Assembly: GCA_937957985.1 (NCBI GenBank)
Contig: CALGOH010000256.1
Coordinates: 1-6,798 of the forward strand
Direction of reading: 5' to 3'
Source of the DNA: an uncultured Verrucomicrobiae bacterium
GTDB lineage: Bacteria; Verrucomicrobiota; Verrucomicrobiia; Verrucomicrobiales; Akkermansiaceae
DNA: 6,798 bases
Numbering within the stretch: position 1 is the stretch's first letter; each line of letters starts with the position of its first letter. Shown here piece by piece: positions 1-6,313 of the stretch. Below the pieces are notes generated by a model that was not told where the DNA came from, searched no databases, and saw only the letters and a program-made list of their open reading frames with translations. Both the position numbers and the translations under genes were made by a program.

Positions 1-26
1 TGTTTTGGAGGTTCTTCATTCGTCAT
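1..26 (-). CDS. Possible 5' end of a further minus-strand gene (partial)
   Basis: Reading leftwards, an ATG at 26 opens a frame beginning MTNEEPPK, and a second ATG at 19 in another frame opens MKNLQN; both run off the window edge without a stop. Neither has a clear ribosome binding site. The position, directly downstream of an hsdS remnant and a toxin-antitoxin pair, would suit another gene of the same island such as hsdR, but nothing in these few codons identifies it. It may also be simple intergenic DNA. Confidence 0.2.
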
Positions 27-58
27 CAGGCCAGAATAGCGACCTGACTTTCCCTTGG

Positions 59-511
59 TCATGCCTTGGTCTCGGTTGCCTCTCCGCCGCAGATCTTGCG
101 CTTGTCGGCCTCGGAGACCAGCCGGCTGTCACTCACGCCCTTCCGTAGCTTGTCGAGCAGTTCGGCGGGAAGATCGTATTTGGTCACGATCTCCTTCCTG
201 CCCCACTGGGAGCAGAGATCCGCCAGCGACTTGGTGAACACCTGGTTGCAGTCGATCACCGAGTCCTTGGTGAAATCAGCGTACTCGGCCTCCCCGATCT
301 CCACGACGGTCGATCCCGGCTCCAGCCTCCTCCGATGCCTGACCTTCTCGACCTGCGATGACGCCACGGTCATGAGCAGTACCTCGTCGCCCAGCGGATC
401 GGAGTTCACCACGACAAAGTAGTGCGGCTCCTGGGACGTCAGGCTGCGGTCCTGCATGTAGTAAACCGTCCCCTGCCGCAGCGAGAGCCTGATCTCCCAC
501 GGAACCCGCAT
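59..511 (-). CDS. PemK/MazF-like toxin, partner of the Panacea antitoxin
   Basis: A 150-residue protein that I assign to the PemK/MazF-like group of small beta-barrel toxins, many of which cleave RNA. The visible pattern is a glycine-plus-aromatic opening strand (RQGTVYYM, residues 12-19), the segment HYFVVVNSDPLGDEVLLMTVASS (30-52, described by its hydrophobic strands and DP/GDE turn), a basic stretch (VRHRRRLEP, 57-65) and FTKDSVIDCNQVF (80-92), which resembles the 'SxIDCN' strand of PemK-like proteins. The C-terminal third is helical and charged. The gene begins three bases after the antitoxin stop, so the two are almost certainly co-transcribed and translationally coupled. The start at 511 is chosen for that spacing; an internal Met at residue 19 would cut into the first strand. 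The family call rests on remembered motifs; catalytic residues cannot be fixed from sequence alone. Confidence 0.6.
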   Translation of the reverse strand: MRVPWEIRLSLRQGTVYYMQDRSLTSQEPHYFVVVNSDPLGDEVLLMTVASSQVEKVRHRRRLEPGSTVVEIGEAEYADFTKDSVIDCNQVFTKSLADLCSQWGRKEIVTKYDLPAELLDKLRKGVSDSRLVSEADKRKICGGEATETKA

Positions 512-514
512 CGC

Positions 515-1111
515 CTAGCGCCAGAGCGACTCCACCGAATGCAACTCGTCCAGTTGCTCCCTCAGGTCGGCCTGCTCGTCCGGCGACAATGGCGGAAGCC
601 GGTCCACGCCCGCGGGCGGATTCTCGAAAAAGTCCCCGTAGGCCATCGGCACTCTGGATTCGTAGGGTGATCCAAGCCGCGCCTCGTGCCGCTTCCACTC
701 CGGGAACAAGTGGGTCTCTTCCGCCAGCTTGAAGCCGTCCTTATGACCGTACTCGCTCCACGCGAACTCCAAGGCCTCCAGATCGGTTTGCGAGAACTCG
801 TCCACATCCACCTCCCCCACGGAGGTGTAGTCGTGTCCGGCGGGAGCGAGAAACCTCCGCGCATACTCCGTCTCCTCTCTTCCCAGGAACTCAGACATCT
901 CGGCCAGATCCTTGCAGGACGACGCCACCGGGCCGTATTCCATCGCCAGATACCGGTCGTTGGTGATCGGCCGCCCGTAGCGGCGCAGGTGGCAGCGGTC
1001 GGCGAAATAGACCAGCTTGAGGGCCTTCAGCTTGTTCCACCTTCCTCCCGCCTGGAGCGACAGGAAATTAAAAGCCAGGGTCTCCTTGCGGTGGGGGAAG
1101 GTGAGGTTCAT
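515..1111 (-). CDS. Panacea-domain (DUF4065, SocA/GepA-like) antitoxin
   Basis: A protein of 198 residues carrying the Panacea domain, found in antitoxins that neutralise many unrelated toxins. The diagnostic blocks are KLKALKLVYFADRCHLRRYG (about residues 27-46) and DRYLAMEYGPVAS (about 52-64); both are typical of the family, where a lysine-rich helix leads to 'YFADRxHLxxYG' and then to 'MxYGPV'. The C-terminal half is acidic and rich in Phe, Tyr and Trp. The frame stays open upstream to 1168 (217 residues), but the family normally begins only some 20 residues before the KLKALK helix, so the ATG at 1111 (MNLTFPHRKE) is preferred. Neither start has a convincing Shine-Dalgarno sequence. It is the first gene of a two-gene operon with the PemK-like toxin downstream. 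I see no clear promoter or operator in the 187 bp before it. Confidence 0.72.
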   Translation of the reverse strand: MNLTFPHRKETLAFNFLSLQAGGRWNKLKALKLVYFADRCHLRRYGRPITNDRYLAMEYGPVASSCKDLAEMSEFLGREETEYARRFLAPAGHDYTSVGEVDVDEFSQTDLEALEFAWSEYGHKDGFKLAEETHLFPEWKRHEARLGSPYESRVPMAYGDFFENPPAGVDRLPPLSPDEQADLREQLDELHSVESLWR

Positions 1112-1298
1112 ACGAAAAAGGATCGCAGGAAGAATCCGACATGCGAAGGCCGGAGCGGTGGGATTCAAGCGGTCGGTGACCTACGGGAAGTGCCGAACGA
1201 TCCCCCCGATGCGCCCGATTCTCAAGCCTTTTTGTTCATCTGAATAACGGTTGCCGCAAGGATCGTGAGGAGGCTGACCGCGACGGATCTCCCGAATT
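1112..1298. other. Gap between hsdS remnant and antitoxin gene
   Basis: These 187 bp separate the hsdS stop from the preferred antitoxin start and must hold the toxin-antitoxin promoter if there is one. I found no sigma-70-like pair that I would defend, no strong terminator hairpin and no long repeat. A short minus-strand frame ending at 1183 and reading LRIGRIGGIVRHFP is visible but has no start or support. Confidence 0.4.
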
Positions 1299-1664
1299 TC
1301 AGGACTTCACCCGCCTGCGGGCGGCCCGCTTCTTCGGGTGCCCGACCTCGACGGCTTCACGCTTCGATCGAATGCGCTCCAGCAATACCGCCGCCGGTTC
1401 GTCGGTGGGGTCTTGGGGGACGAGGTGGCCGGTGAAGGCCGTTTTCAGGATGGACTGGCGCAGGGCCTCGCTGCGCTTCAGCGCGGCGTCGATCTCCCGC
1501 TCGTTCTGCTCGATCACCTCGAATTGCGCGTCGAGCAGGCGGACGATCTCTTGTTGCTCGGGGAGAGAAGGCAGCGCGAGTGTCAGGCGCTGGATTTCCT
1601 TTGAATTGATGTTGTTGACGCCGCTCGTCGACTTTGCGGGGACTGCGGCCAGATGACCAACCAC
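1299..1664 (-). pseudogene. hsdS: hsdS remnant: C-terminal end of a type I restriction specificity subunit
   Basis: Only the C-terminal 110 or so residues of a type I restriction-modification specificity subunit remain; intact HsdS proteins have about 400-450. The surviving part contains the end of the second target recognition domain (KSTSGVNNINSKEIQRL, residues 11-27), the boundary motif LALPSLPEQQEIVRLLDAQF (29-48) that starts the conserved spacer helix, the helix itself (to about 70), and the usual tail RQSILKTAFTGHLVPQDP (69-86) with DEPAAVLLERI after it. In-frame, a TGA lies two codons before the GTG at 1664, and nothing upstream in any frame looks like HsdS. Both recognition domains are therefore lost except for the last strand, so it cannot specify DNA binding. 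The break lies within about 90 bp of the tracrRNA terminator, suggesting that arrival of the CRISPR locus removed the 5' part. No hsdM or hsdR is visible. Confidence 0.85.
1636..1650. repeat. 15-bp direct repeat, copy 1 (GCGGGGACTGCGGCC)
   Basis: An exact copy of this 15-mer recurs at 1707-1721, 71 bp away. This copy lies inside the open frame of the hsdS remnant, where it encodes AAVPA on the minus strand. The 56 bp between the copies contain a small inverted repeat (GATGAC at 1652-1657 and GTCATC at 1667-1672). The repeat marks the point at which HsdS similarity ends. Confidence 0.8.
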
Positions 1665-1706
1665 CAGTCATCGAGCGGCATCGACCGCCACAAACTCTCT
1701 GCCATC

Positions 1707-1721
1707 GCGGGGACTGCGGCC
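1707..1721. repeat. 15-bp direct repeat, copy 2 (GCGGGGACTGCGGCC)
   Basis: This is the exact second copy of the 15-mer at 1636-1650. It sits outside recognisable hsdS and about 20 bp from the tracrRNA terminator. A spacing of 71 bp is not a multiple of three, so the AAVPA codons it could encode are out of frame with the first copy. It is longer than most transposon target-site duplications and is better explained by a short duplication or slippage event at the junction. Confidence 0.8.
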
Positions 1722-1735
1722 GGAATTCGCTACCA

Positions 1736-1848
1736 GAAAGAAGAACGGCCACCCCGTCGGGTGGCCGTTTTAGGAAGCGCTTGTTTTCCCGGTGTCGGCA
1801 TTGCCAGGGACTCGGTCTGCGCTCCGAACTTTGTCTTGATTCCGAGGT
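1736..1848 (-). ncRNA. tracrRNA of the type II-C system
   Basis: The trans-activating RNA that pairs with the repeat part of the crRNA and loads it into Cas9. On the minus strand it opens with an anti-repeat: positions 1828-1843 match the first 16 bases of the repeat (minus-strand reading) at 14 of 16, giving 14 Watson-Crick pairs, one G:U and one C:A mismatch. After six unpaired crRNA bases (AAATCC), GAGG at 1844-1847 gives four more pairs. Next come a short stem (TCGG, 8-nt loop, CCGA; 1827-1812), a second weak stem (CCTGG/CCGGG) and a perfect 11-bp terminator hairpin (1769-1744) followed by a U-rich tail. This order (anti-repeat, nexus-like stem, terminal hairpin) is that of known II-C tracrRNAs. 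A promoter sits just upstream. Length is about 110 nt; exact ends are inferred. Confidence 0.82.
1744..1769 (-). terminator. Intrinsic terminator ending the tracrRNA
   Basis: AACGGCCACCC and GGGTGGCCGTT form a perfect 11-bp stem around a 4-base loop. On the minus strand the hairpin is followed by CTTCTTTC, a U-rich tail that suits the 3' end of the tracrRNA. On the plus strand it is followed by only TT, so it may also weakly stop transcription in the other direction. It also shields the hsdS remnant and toxin-antitoxin genes from tracrRNA read-through. Confidence 0.85.
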
Positions 1849-1849
1849 G

Positions 1850-1878
1850 CTATTACAGCCTCCGAGCCCGAGTGGCAA
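1850..1878 (-). promoter_or_regulatory. Putative tracrRNA promoter
   Basis: On the minus strand TTGCCA (1878-1873) matches the sigma-70 -35 consensus at five of six. Downstream, TGTAAT (1857-1852) matches the -10 consensus at five of six with a 15-bp spacer; the overlapping TAATAG (1855-1850) would give a 17-bp spacer but matches only three of six. Either choice puts the transcription start close to 1843-1847, at the 5' edge of the anti-repeat. The agreement between promoter and RNA start is the main support. Confidence 0.55.
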
Positions 1879-1903
1879 GCCTTCGATTTCAGCCTTCGAT
1901 TTC
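1878..1903. repeat. Perfect 13-bp tandem repeat between tracrRNA and cas9
   Basis: AGCCTTCGATTTC occurs twice without a gap, at 1878-1890 and 1891-1903. It lies between the tracrRNA -35 box and the cas9 start, in the only spacer able to hold the divergent promoters. The core GCCTTcGATTtC differs from the CRISPR repeat core GCCTTGATTCC by one inserted base and one substitution. It could be an operator for a regulator, a remnant of anti-repeat duplication or chance; sequence alone cannot decide. Confidence 0.75.
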
Positions 1904-1954
1904 ACTTCATCTCCCCCGGCGTTTGTCCTACCCCTTTTGGTCTAACATTCCGAC

Positions 1955-4900
1955 ATGTCCCTGATCCTATCCTTCGACATTGGCTACGCTTCGATTGGTT
2001 GGTGCGTTCTCCGCTCCGAGAAGGGTGCAGAACCCGAGTTCCGCGGAACCGGCGTGGTCACGTTTCCAACCGACGACTGCCTGGCTTCCCAGCGGCGCGC
2101 CCTCCGCCGCACCCGCCGCCATATTCGTTCGACCCGTCAACGGATCGAAAACATGAAGCGCTGGCTATCGCATCGCGGCGTGCTTTCCCGCGACGACCTC
2201 GACAAGCCGGGCCACCCCGCTCCATTCCTCCTCGCCGCAGCGGCCCTTGCCGGACACAAGACCCTCTCCGCTTGGGAACTCTGGACCGTGCTCCGCTGGT
2301 ATGCCCACAACCGCGGTTACGACGGAAACACCCGCTGGTCCCGCGGTGAAGAGGAACCCGAAGACACCGAGAAACTCGGCAATGCTCGCGCACTCATGGA
2401 GAAACACGGGACGACCACCATGGCGGCTACGGTTTGTGCCTGCCTTGGCCTCGATCCAGCGGAACACGACCAGCGCATATCTTCCACCTTGCCTTACAAG
2501 ACACTCAATGCCGCCTATCCCCGCACCATCGTCGAAGACGAAGTGTGTGAACTGCTTGCCCGACATCGGGGTAAGATCAAAGGACTCGATGACTCCACCG
2601 CCACGCTCCTTCTCACTTCAAGTTCAATTTCGCGTGAGGAACGAGCGGCTTTGGCGGCGGCTTCGATCCACGTTCCCCGCCGCTACCACGGCGGGCTTCT
2701 TTTCGGGCAACTCGTCCCCCGCTTTGACAACCGCATCATCGCCCGCTGCCCAATCATCTGGGCCACGACCTACGACGAAGCCATCGCCAACGGAGGCAGC
2801 GATTCGGAAGCGCAAAAACTCGCCGACAAGTACGCCAAGGTTCCCGTGGCCAAGTCACAGGACTTCCTCGAATACCGTTTCGCCCGAGTCCTTGCCAATC
2901 TCACCGCTGATGGCAAACCTCTCCCCGCCGATCTTCGCCGACATCTCTGGGATCTCGGTCAGCAACGGGGACACTTCACCGCCGCGAGCCTGAAAAAAGA
3001 GCTAAGGTCCAAACTTGGGGGGATTCCCACCAACGCTGACGCCTATTTCAAGCTCCACCCCGACGCGGAAAAGCAGCTCGTTCTCGATCCGGCACAAACG
3101 GAGGCGAGCAAAGCGGAAGGCTCCCGTTCGCGGTTGAATCCGATCTGGCCCTTGCTCCCCGAAACCACCATCAATCATGCGCTCGCGGTGTGGAAAAGAG
3201 GTCGGGGCACTTCACTCGAAGAACTGATCCAGCATGCCGGAATGGTCCTCGACGATTTCCCGGATCTTCCCGCCGCCTTCGCCAAGGCCAACAAACCGAA
3301 ACGAGGAGAGGCGCCTTTCGTGAATCTGACAGACTACCTCAGGCGCACGGTGGTTCGCCCCGACATACCGTCCGGGCGTGCCCCCTACGCCCGGCCTGTA
3401 CTCCGGCAGGTGGTCATCGAGGTTCTTGAAGGTTTCGATCCGACCCGTCCCGCCCGCTCGGACAGGCATCCCGATGGTGAGATCAAGCCCGCCGACGGCG
3501 TCCTCTATGCCGTCCACGATCCCTCTTCCCGGGTGCGGCAACTTCAGGCCGAACGCCCTCTTGACGAACTCACCAACAACCACCTCGTCCGACACCGCCT
3601 TCTCATTCTCCAACGCCTGATCGACGACATCGTTTCCGAGTTCGTCAGCTCGGAAGAGGATATCGGCCACGTCGTCGTGGAAGTCGCTCGCGAACTGAAG
3701 GAGTTCTCCGGCATGACGGCCAAGCAGATCGCGGCGGAACTCAACAGCCGGCTGAAGGACTTCAAAGCCGCGGTCGCATACCTGGAAAAAAATGCCCCGC
3801 AGATGGAGATCTCGGGTGGTCTTCTCAGGAAATGCCGCATCGCCATGGACCTCGGATGGACGTGCCCGTTCACCGGGAAAAAGTACGATCCTTACAGCCT
3901 TTCCTCCCTCGATAGGGAGCACATCATTCCCTACGCCACTCGAAGCAGCAACGCCCTGAGCGGACTTGTCCTTACGTTTCCCGAAGTGAACCGAATGAAA
4001 GGCAAGCGGACAGCGCGGGCATTCATCGAGGAGTTCGGAGGAAAACAGGTCGATGGAAAACCCGAACTGATGCTCTTTACGCCAAGGCAGTACGAGTCCT
4101 TCGTCGACAAACTCGATGCGAAGGGCCACGACGATGACCGCCGCCGAAAGAAGGCTCGCAAAGCCCTTCTGATGACGGCCGATTTCACGGAGAAAGAGAA
4201 CACTTTCACCGAAGGCCAGCTCACGCAGTCGAGTCAGCTTATGAAGCTGGCGATGGCCAGCGTTAAGAAGCAACTCCCGGAGGCAACAGTCGATCCGATT
4301 CCCGGTCCGGTAACCGCGGAGATCCGAAAGTCGTGGGATCTCGTCGGGACGATGGCGCTCGGCTGCCCCGATATCCTGGATGCTGAAGGCAACGTTCTGC
4401 CGAAGAACGAGATCCGCGGCATCACCCACCTCCACCACGCCTTGGACGCCGCCACCTTGGCACTCGCCGCCCACTATTTCCCGCTCCGCAAGCACGGTCG
4501 CGATCAAAAAGGAAAGCTCTGGCAAGCACTGCTCAAGCGTCGCCGCACGGACGACGAAAAGGAATTCCTCCTCAAAACAGGAATCTTCAACACCTACAAG
4601 CGAACCCGCCGCGACAAGGAGGGTAATGAATCCCTCGAAACCGACGTCCGGCTCCGCGATCTCGACGCCGATCTCAAAGAATCCCTCTCTCGCTCGCTCG
4701 CTGAATGCCGCGTGATGCAGCACATCCCCGCCGATCGCTCAGGTGTGCGCGCTGAGTTGACGACATGGGGCATCGTTTCGATTGAAGGCGAAGGCGAGAG
4801 CGCCCGCGTAAAACTCCGGCAACGTGCAACCACGGTCGAGGACGGCCGGAGAAAAATCGACACCAAGTCCTCAGAGGAACGAGCAGGAAAACTATTGGGA

Positions 4901-5311
4901 ACCGATCCAACCCAAGGAAGCGGTAAGCTGAAGGCAATCAATGGCGCCGTGGTAATCCGTGACAACTACGGTTTGGCCCTCGACCCAGAACCCACAGTCA
5001 TTCCTTTCTACAAAGTCCAGCAGCGACTGGACAAACTATTTGAGGCGAACAATCGAAAGCCAGTAAGACTGCTTAGAAACGGCATGCTGATCCGAATTCA
5101 GGGTGATCGCTTTGCCGGTGTCTGGATGATTCGATCAATCAAAGATGACGCTACTAAGGGGCCACTCCTAGATCTCACAACCAGTCAAATGATTCGCTCG
5201 CAAGGCACCGGAAAGGTTTGGAGCAAGCGAGATGTTCGCATACGCTCGGCGATTAAGGCTGGGCTTGAAATCCTTCCTCACCGCTACACAGGACACCCAC
5301 TCATCGATTGA
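1955..5311 (+). CDS. cas9: Cas9, type II-C, Akkermansia-like
   Basis: The RNA-guided DNA endonuclease of the system, 1118 residues, in the usual size range of II-C Cas9 (about 1000-1100). RuvC-I is FDIGYASIGW with catalytic D8; the arginine-rich bridge helix spans about 47-70 (RRALRRTRRHIRSTRQR). The REC lobe follows, with HNRGYD at 118-123. RuvC-II is VVVEVARE with E576. The HNH domain (about 625-690) has CPFTGK, then DREHIIP with H656 as general base, N666 and N679 (VNRMKGK). RuvC-III is THLHHALDA with H828 and D831. All nuclease residues are present, so an active enzyme is expected. From about 840 onward come the wedge and PAM-interacting regions. The start matches the family N-terminus; no Shine-Dalgarno is visible, and TCTAAC eight bases upstream could be a -10 box of a nearly leaderless mRNA. 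GC falls to about 51% over 4861-5280. Confidence 0.97.
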   Translation: MSLILSFDIGYASIGWCVLRSEKGAEPEFRGTGVVTFPTDDCLASQRRALRRTRRHIRSTRQRIENMKRWLSHRGVLSRDDLDKPGHPAPFLLAAAALAGHKTLSAWELWTVLRWYAHNRGYDGNTRWSRGEEEPEDTEKLGNARALMEKHGTTTMAATVCACLGLDPAEHDQRISSTLPYKTLNAAYPRTIVEDEVCELLARHRGKIKGLDDSTATLLLTSSSISREERAALAAASIHVPRRYHGGLLFGQLVPRFDNRIIARCPIIWATTYDEAIANGGSDSEAQKLADKYAKVPVAKSQDFLEYRFARVLANLTADGKPLPADLRRHLWDLGQQRGHFTAASLKKELRSKLGGIPTNADAYFKLHPDAEKQLVLDPAQTEASKAEGSRSRLNPIWPLLPETTINHALAVWKRGRGTSLEELIQHAGMVLDDFPDLPAAFAKANKPKRGEAPFVNLTDYLRRTVVRPDIPSGRAPYARPVLRQVVIEVLEGFDPTRPARSDRHPDGEIKPADGVLYAVHDPSSRVRQLQAERPLDELTNNHLVRHRLLILQRLIDDIVSEFVSSEEDIGHVVVEVARELKEFSGMTAKQIAAELNSRLKDFKAAVAYLEKNAPQMEISGGLLRKCRIAMDLGWTCPFTGKKYDPYSLSSLDREHIIPYATRSSNALSGLVLTFPEVNRMKGKRTARAFIEEFGGKQVDGKPELMLFTPRQYESFVDKLDAKGHDDDRRRKKARKALLMTADFTEKENTFTEGQLTQSSQLMKLAMASVKKQLPEATVDPIPGPVTAEIRKSWDLVGTMALGCPDILDAEGNVLPKNEIRGITHLHHALDAATLALAAHYFPLRKHGRDQKGKLWQALLKRRRTDDEKEFLLKTGIFNTYKRTRRDKEGNESLETDVRLRDLDADLKESLSRSLAECRVMQHIPADRSGVRAELTTWGIVSIEGEGESARVKLRQRATTVEDGRRKIDTKSSEERAGKLLGTDPTQGSGKLKAINGAVVIRDNYGLALDPEPTVIPFYKVQQRLDKLFEANNRKPVRLLRNGMLIRIQGDRFAGVWMIRSIKDDATKGPLLDLTTSQMIRSQGTGKVWSKRDVRIRSAIKAGLEILPHRYTGHPLID

Positions 5312-5392
5312 CCTCATCCTCCGCGATCACGGAATCGATCGGCCCTGTTTGAGTGGGCATTCTCGGAACGTCGAGATTTCGGCTCTTCCCCC
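5312..5392. other. Gap between cas9 and cas1
   Basis: These 81 bp hold no start codon with support, no terminator and no clear promoter. The genes on either side share orientation, so co-transcription of cas9 and cas1 is likely. Confidence 0.4.
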
Positions 5393-6313
5393 GTGTCCTA
5401 CCACATCGTCAGCATCGACGCACCGGATTGCTCCCTCTCGTGTAAGGATGGCCAACTCACCTGCCGCAGCGGCGACGACACGCGCCGGCTGCCGATGGAG
5501 GACGTCTCCGCCATTGTAATTACCTCGTTCTCCGCCTCGATCCATTCGAAGCTGCTGCTTGAAGCCGCCCGCCACGGGATCGGTCTAGTGCTCTGCGAAA
5601 ACTTCAAACCCGCCTCACTCGTCCTTCCCGCCAACCGCGCCACAGACACCGTCCTCACCCGATCCCAGGCCTACCTGCCAGCCCAGTTGCAGCAGCGGCT
5701 TTGGCGCAAGACCATCGACGCCAAATGCCTCAACCAGTACACACTTGCGGCCGAACTCGCACCCGGCGACGAACGGCTGGATAAATTCGAATTCCTAGCC
5801 AAGGGACGGGCGGCGAACAAAGAGGCTGATTGCGCCAAACTATTCTGGCGGATCTACGCCGACCACGTGGCGGAGACGGACGATTTCCGCCGCAGGCGTG
5901 ACGGCAACGGACCGAATCCACTGCTCAACTACGGTTATGCGGTTCTTCTTTCCACGGTCCTTCAGACTCTGTTCGCCGTGGGACTCGATCCCACTTTCGG
6001 CATCGCACACGTCGTCCGTGAACACTCGACGCCCTTGGCTTACGATTTGATGGAGCCGTTCCGTCCCTGTGTTGACTGGCGGGTGGCGCAGTGGATTCGC
6101 CAGGATTCCGAAAATGAAGCACGCGGCGTCACCAATGAGTTCCGCCAATGGGTCACAAGCTTTCCTTTGGAAACCGTCGATTGGTTCGAGCTGAATCTCG
6201 ACGTTCGCGGAGTCGTCGAAGGGGTCATCCGTTCCTTCCGTCAGGCTCTCGTAGAGAAGAAATCCGGGACCTACCGTCCATGGACCCGAACCACTACAAA
6301 ATGGGCTGGCTGA
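5393..6313 (+). CDS. cas1: Cas1, CRISPR integrase subunit (type II)
   Basis: A 306-residue Cas1, the integrase that with Cas2 inserts new spacers at the leader end of the array. The N-terminal beta domain (to about 80) includes LPMEDVSAIVITSFSASIHS (33-52) and LVLCENFKP (65-73), typical of type II Cas1. The helical domain carries the three metal-binding positions of the family: E144 (NKEAD), H206 (FGIAH) and E221 (DLMEPFRP, with D218 three residues before). All are intact. GLDPTFGIAH (197-206) and LNYGYAVL (178-185) are further hallmarks. The GTG at 5393 is chosen because it gives the usual SYHIVSI N-terminus; no better start exists in frame and no Shine-Dalgarno precedes it. Its 3' end overlaps cas2 by 34 bp. 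Cas9 is expected to guide PAM choice during acquisition; no csn2 or cas4 is present here. Confidence 0.96.
   Translation: MSYHIVSIDAPDCSLSCKDGQLTCRSGDDTRRLPMEDVSAIVITSFSASIHSKLLLEAARHGIGLVLCENFKPASLVLPANRATDTVLTRSQAYLPAQLQQRLWRKTIDAKCLNQYTLAAELAPGDERLDKFEFLAKGRAANKEADCAKLFWRIYADHVAETDDFRRRRDGNGPNPLLNYGYAVLLSTVLQTLFAVGLDPTFGIAHVVREHSTPLAYDLMEPFRPCVDWRVAQWIRQDSENEARGVTNEFRQWVTSFPLETVDWFELNLDVRGVVEGVIRSFRQALVEKKSGTYRPWTRTTTKWAG

Noticed and set aside
1181..1240. Short minus-strand frame reading LRIGRIGGIVRHFP
   Set aside because: There is no start codon with a plausible context, no family resemblance and only about 18 codons.
1357..1905. 182-codon minus-strand frame spanning hsdS and the tracrRNA
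   Set aside because: It overlaps the true hsdS frame, runs through the tracrRNA and its terminator, and its product is arginine-rich low-complexity sequence typical of an out-of-frame reading.
1828..1950. tracrRNA read on the plus strand instead of the minus
   Set aside because: It would pair with the 3' half of the repeat, against type II biology, and the plus strand lacks a matching series of stems and terminator before cas9.
1634..1964. Two 103-codon plus-strand frames before cas9
   Set aside because: Both cross the tracrRNA, its promoter and the tandem repeat, and neither product resembles a protein family.
4686..4702. CGCT tandem tract in cas9
   Set aside because: Three short units encoding Ser-Leu-Ala residues in a coding helix; ordinary coding repetition with no sign of phase variation.
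3212..4723. 503-codon open frame on the minus strand inside cas9
   Set aside because: It is the antisense shadow of a GC-rich gene: cas9 is confirmed by its domain motifs throughout this interval, and the antisense translation shows no recognisable motif.
5312..5392. Search for csn2 or cas4 near cas1-cas2
   Set aside because: No open frame or motif of either family is present in the window, so subtype II-A or II-B is not supported; II-C fits.
6148..6279. Extended cas2 start giving 155 residues
   Set aside because: The extra 44 residues are an out-of-frame reading of cas1 and do not resemble a Cas2 N-terminus.
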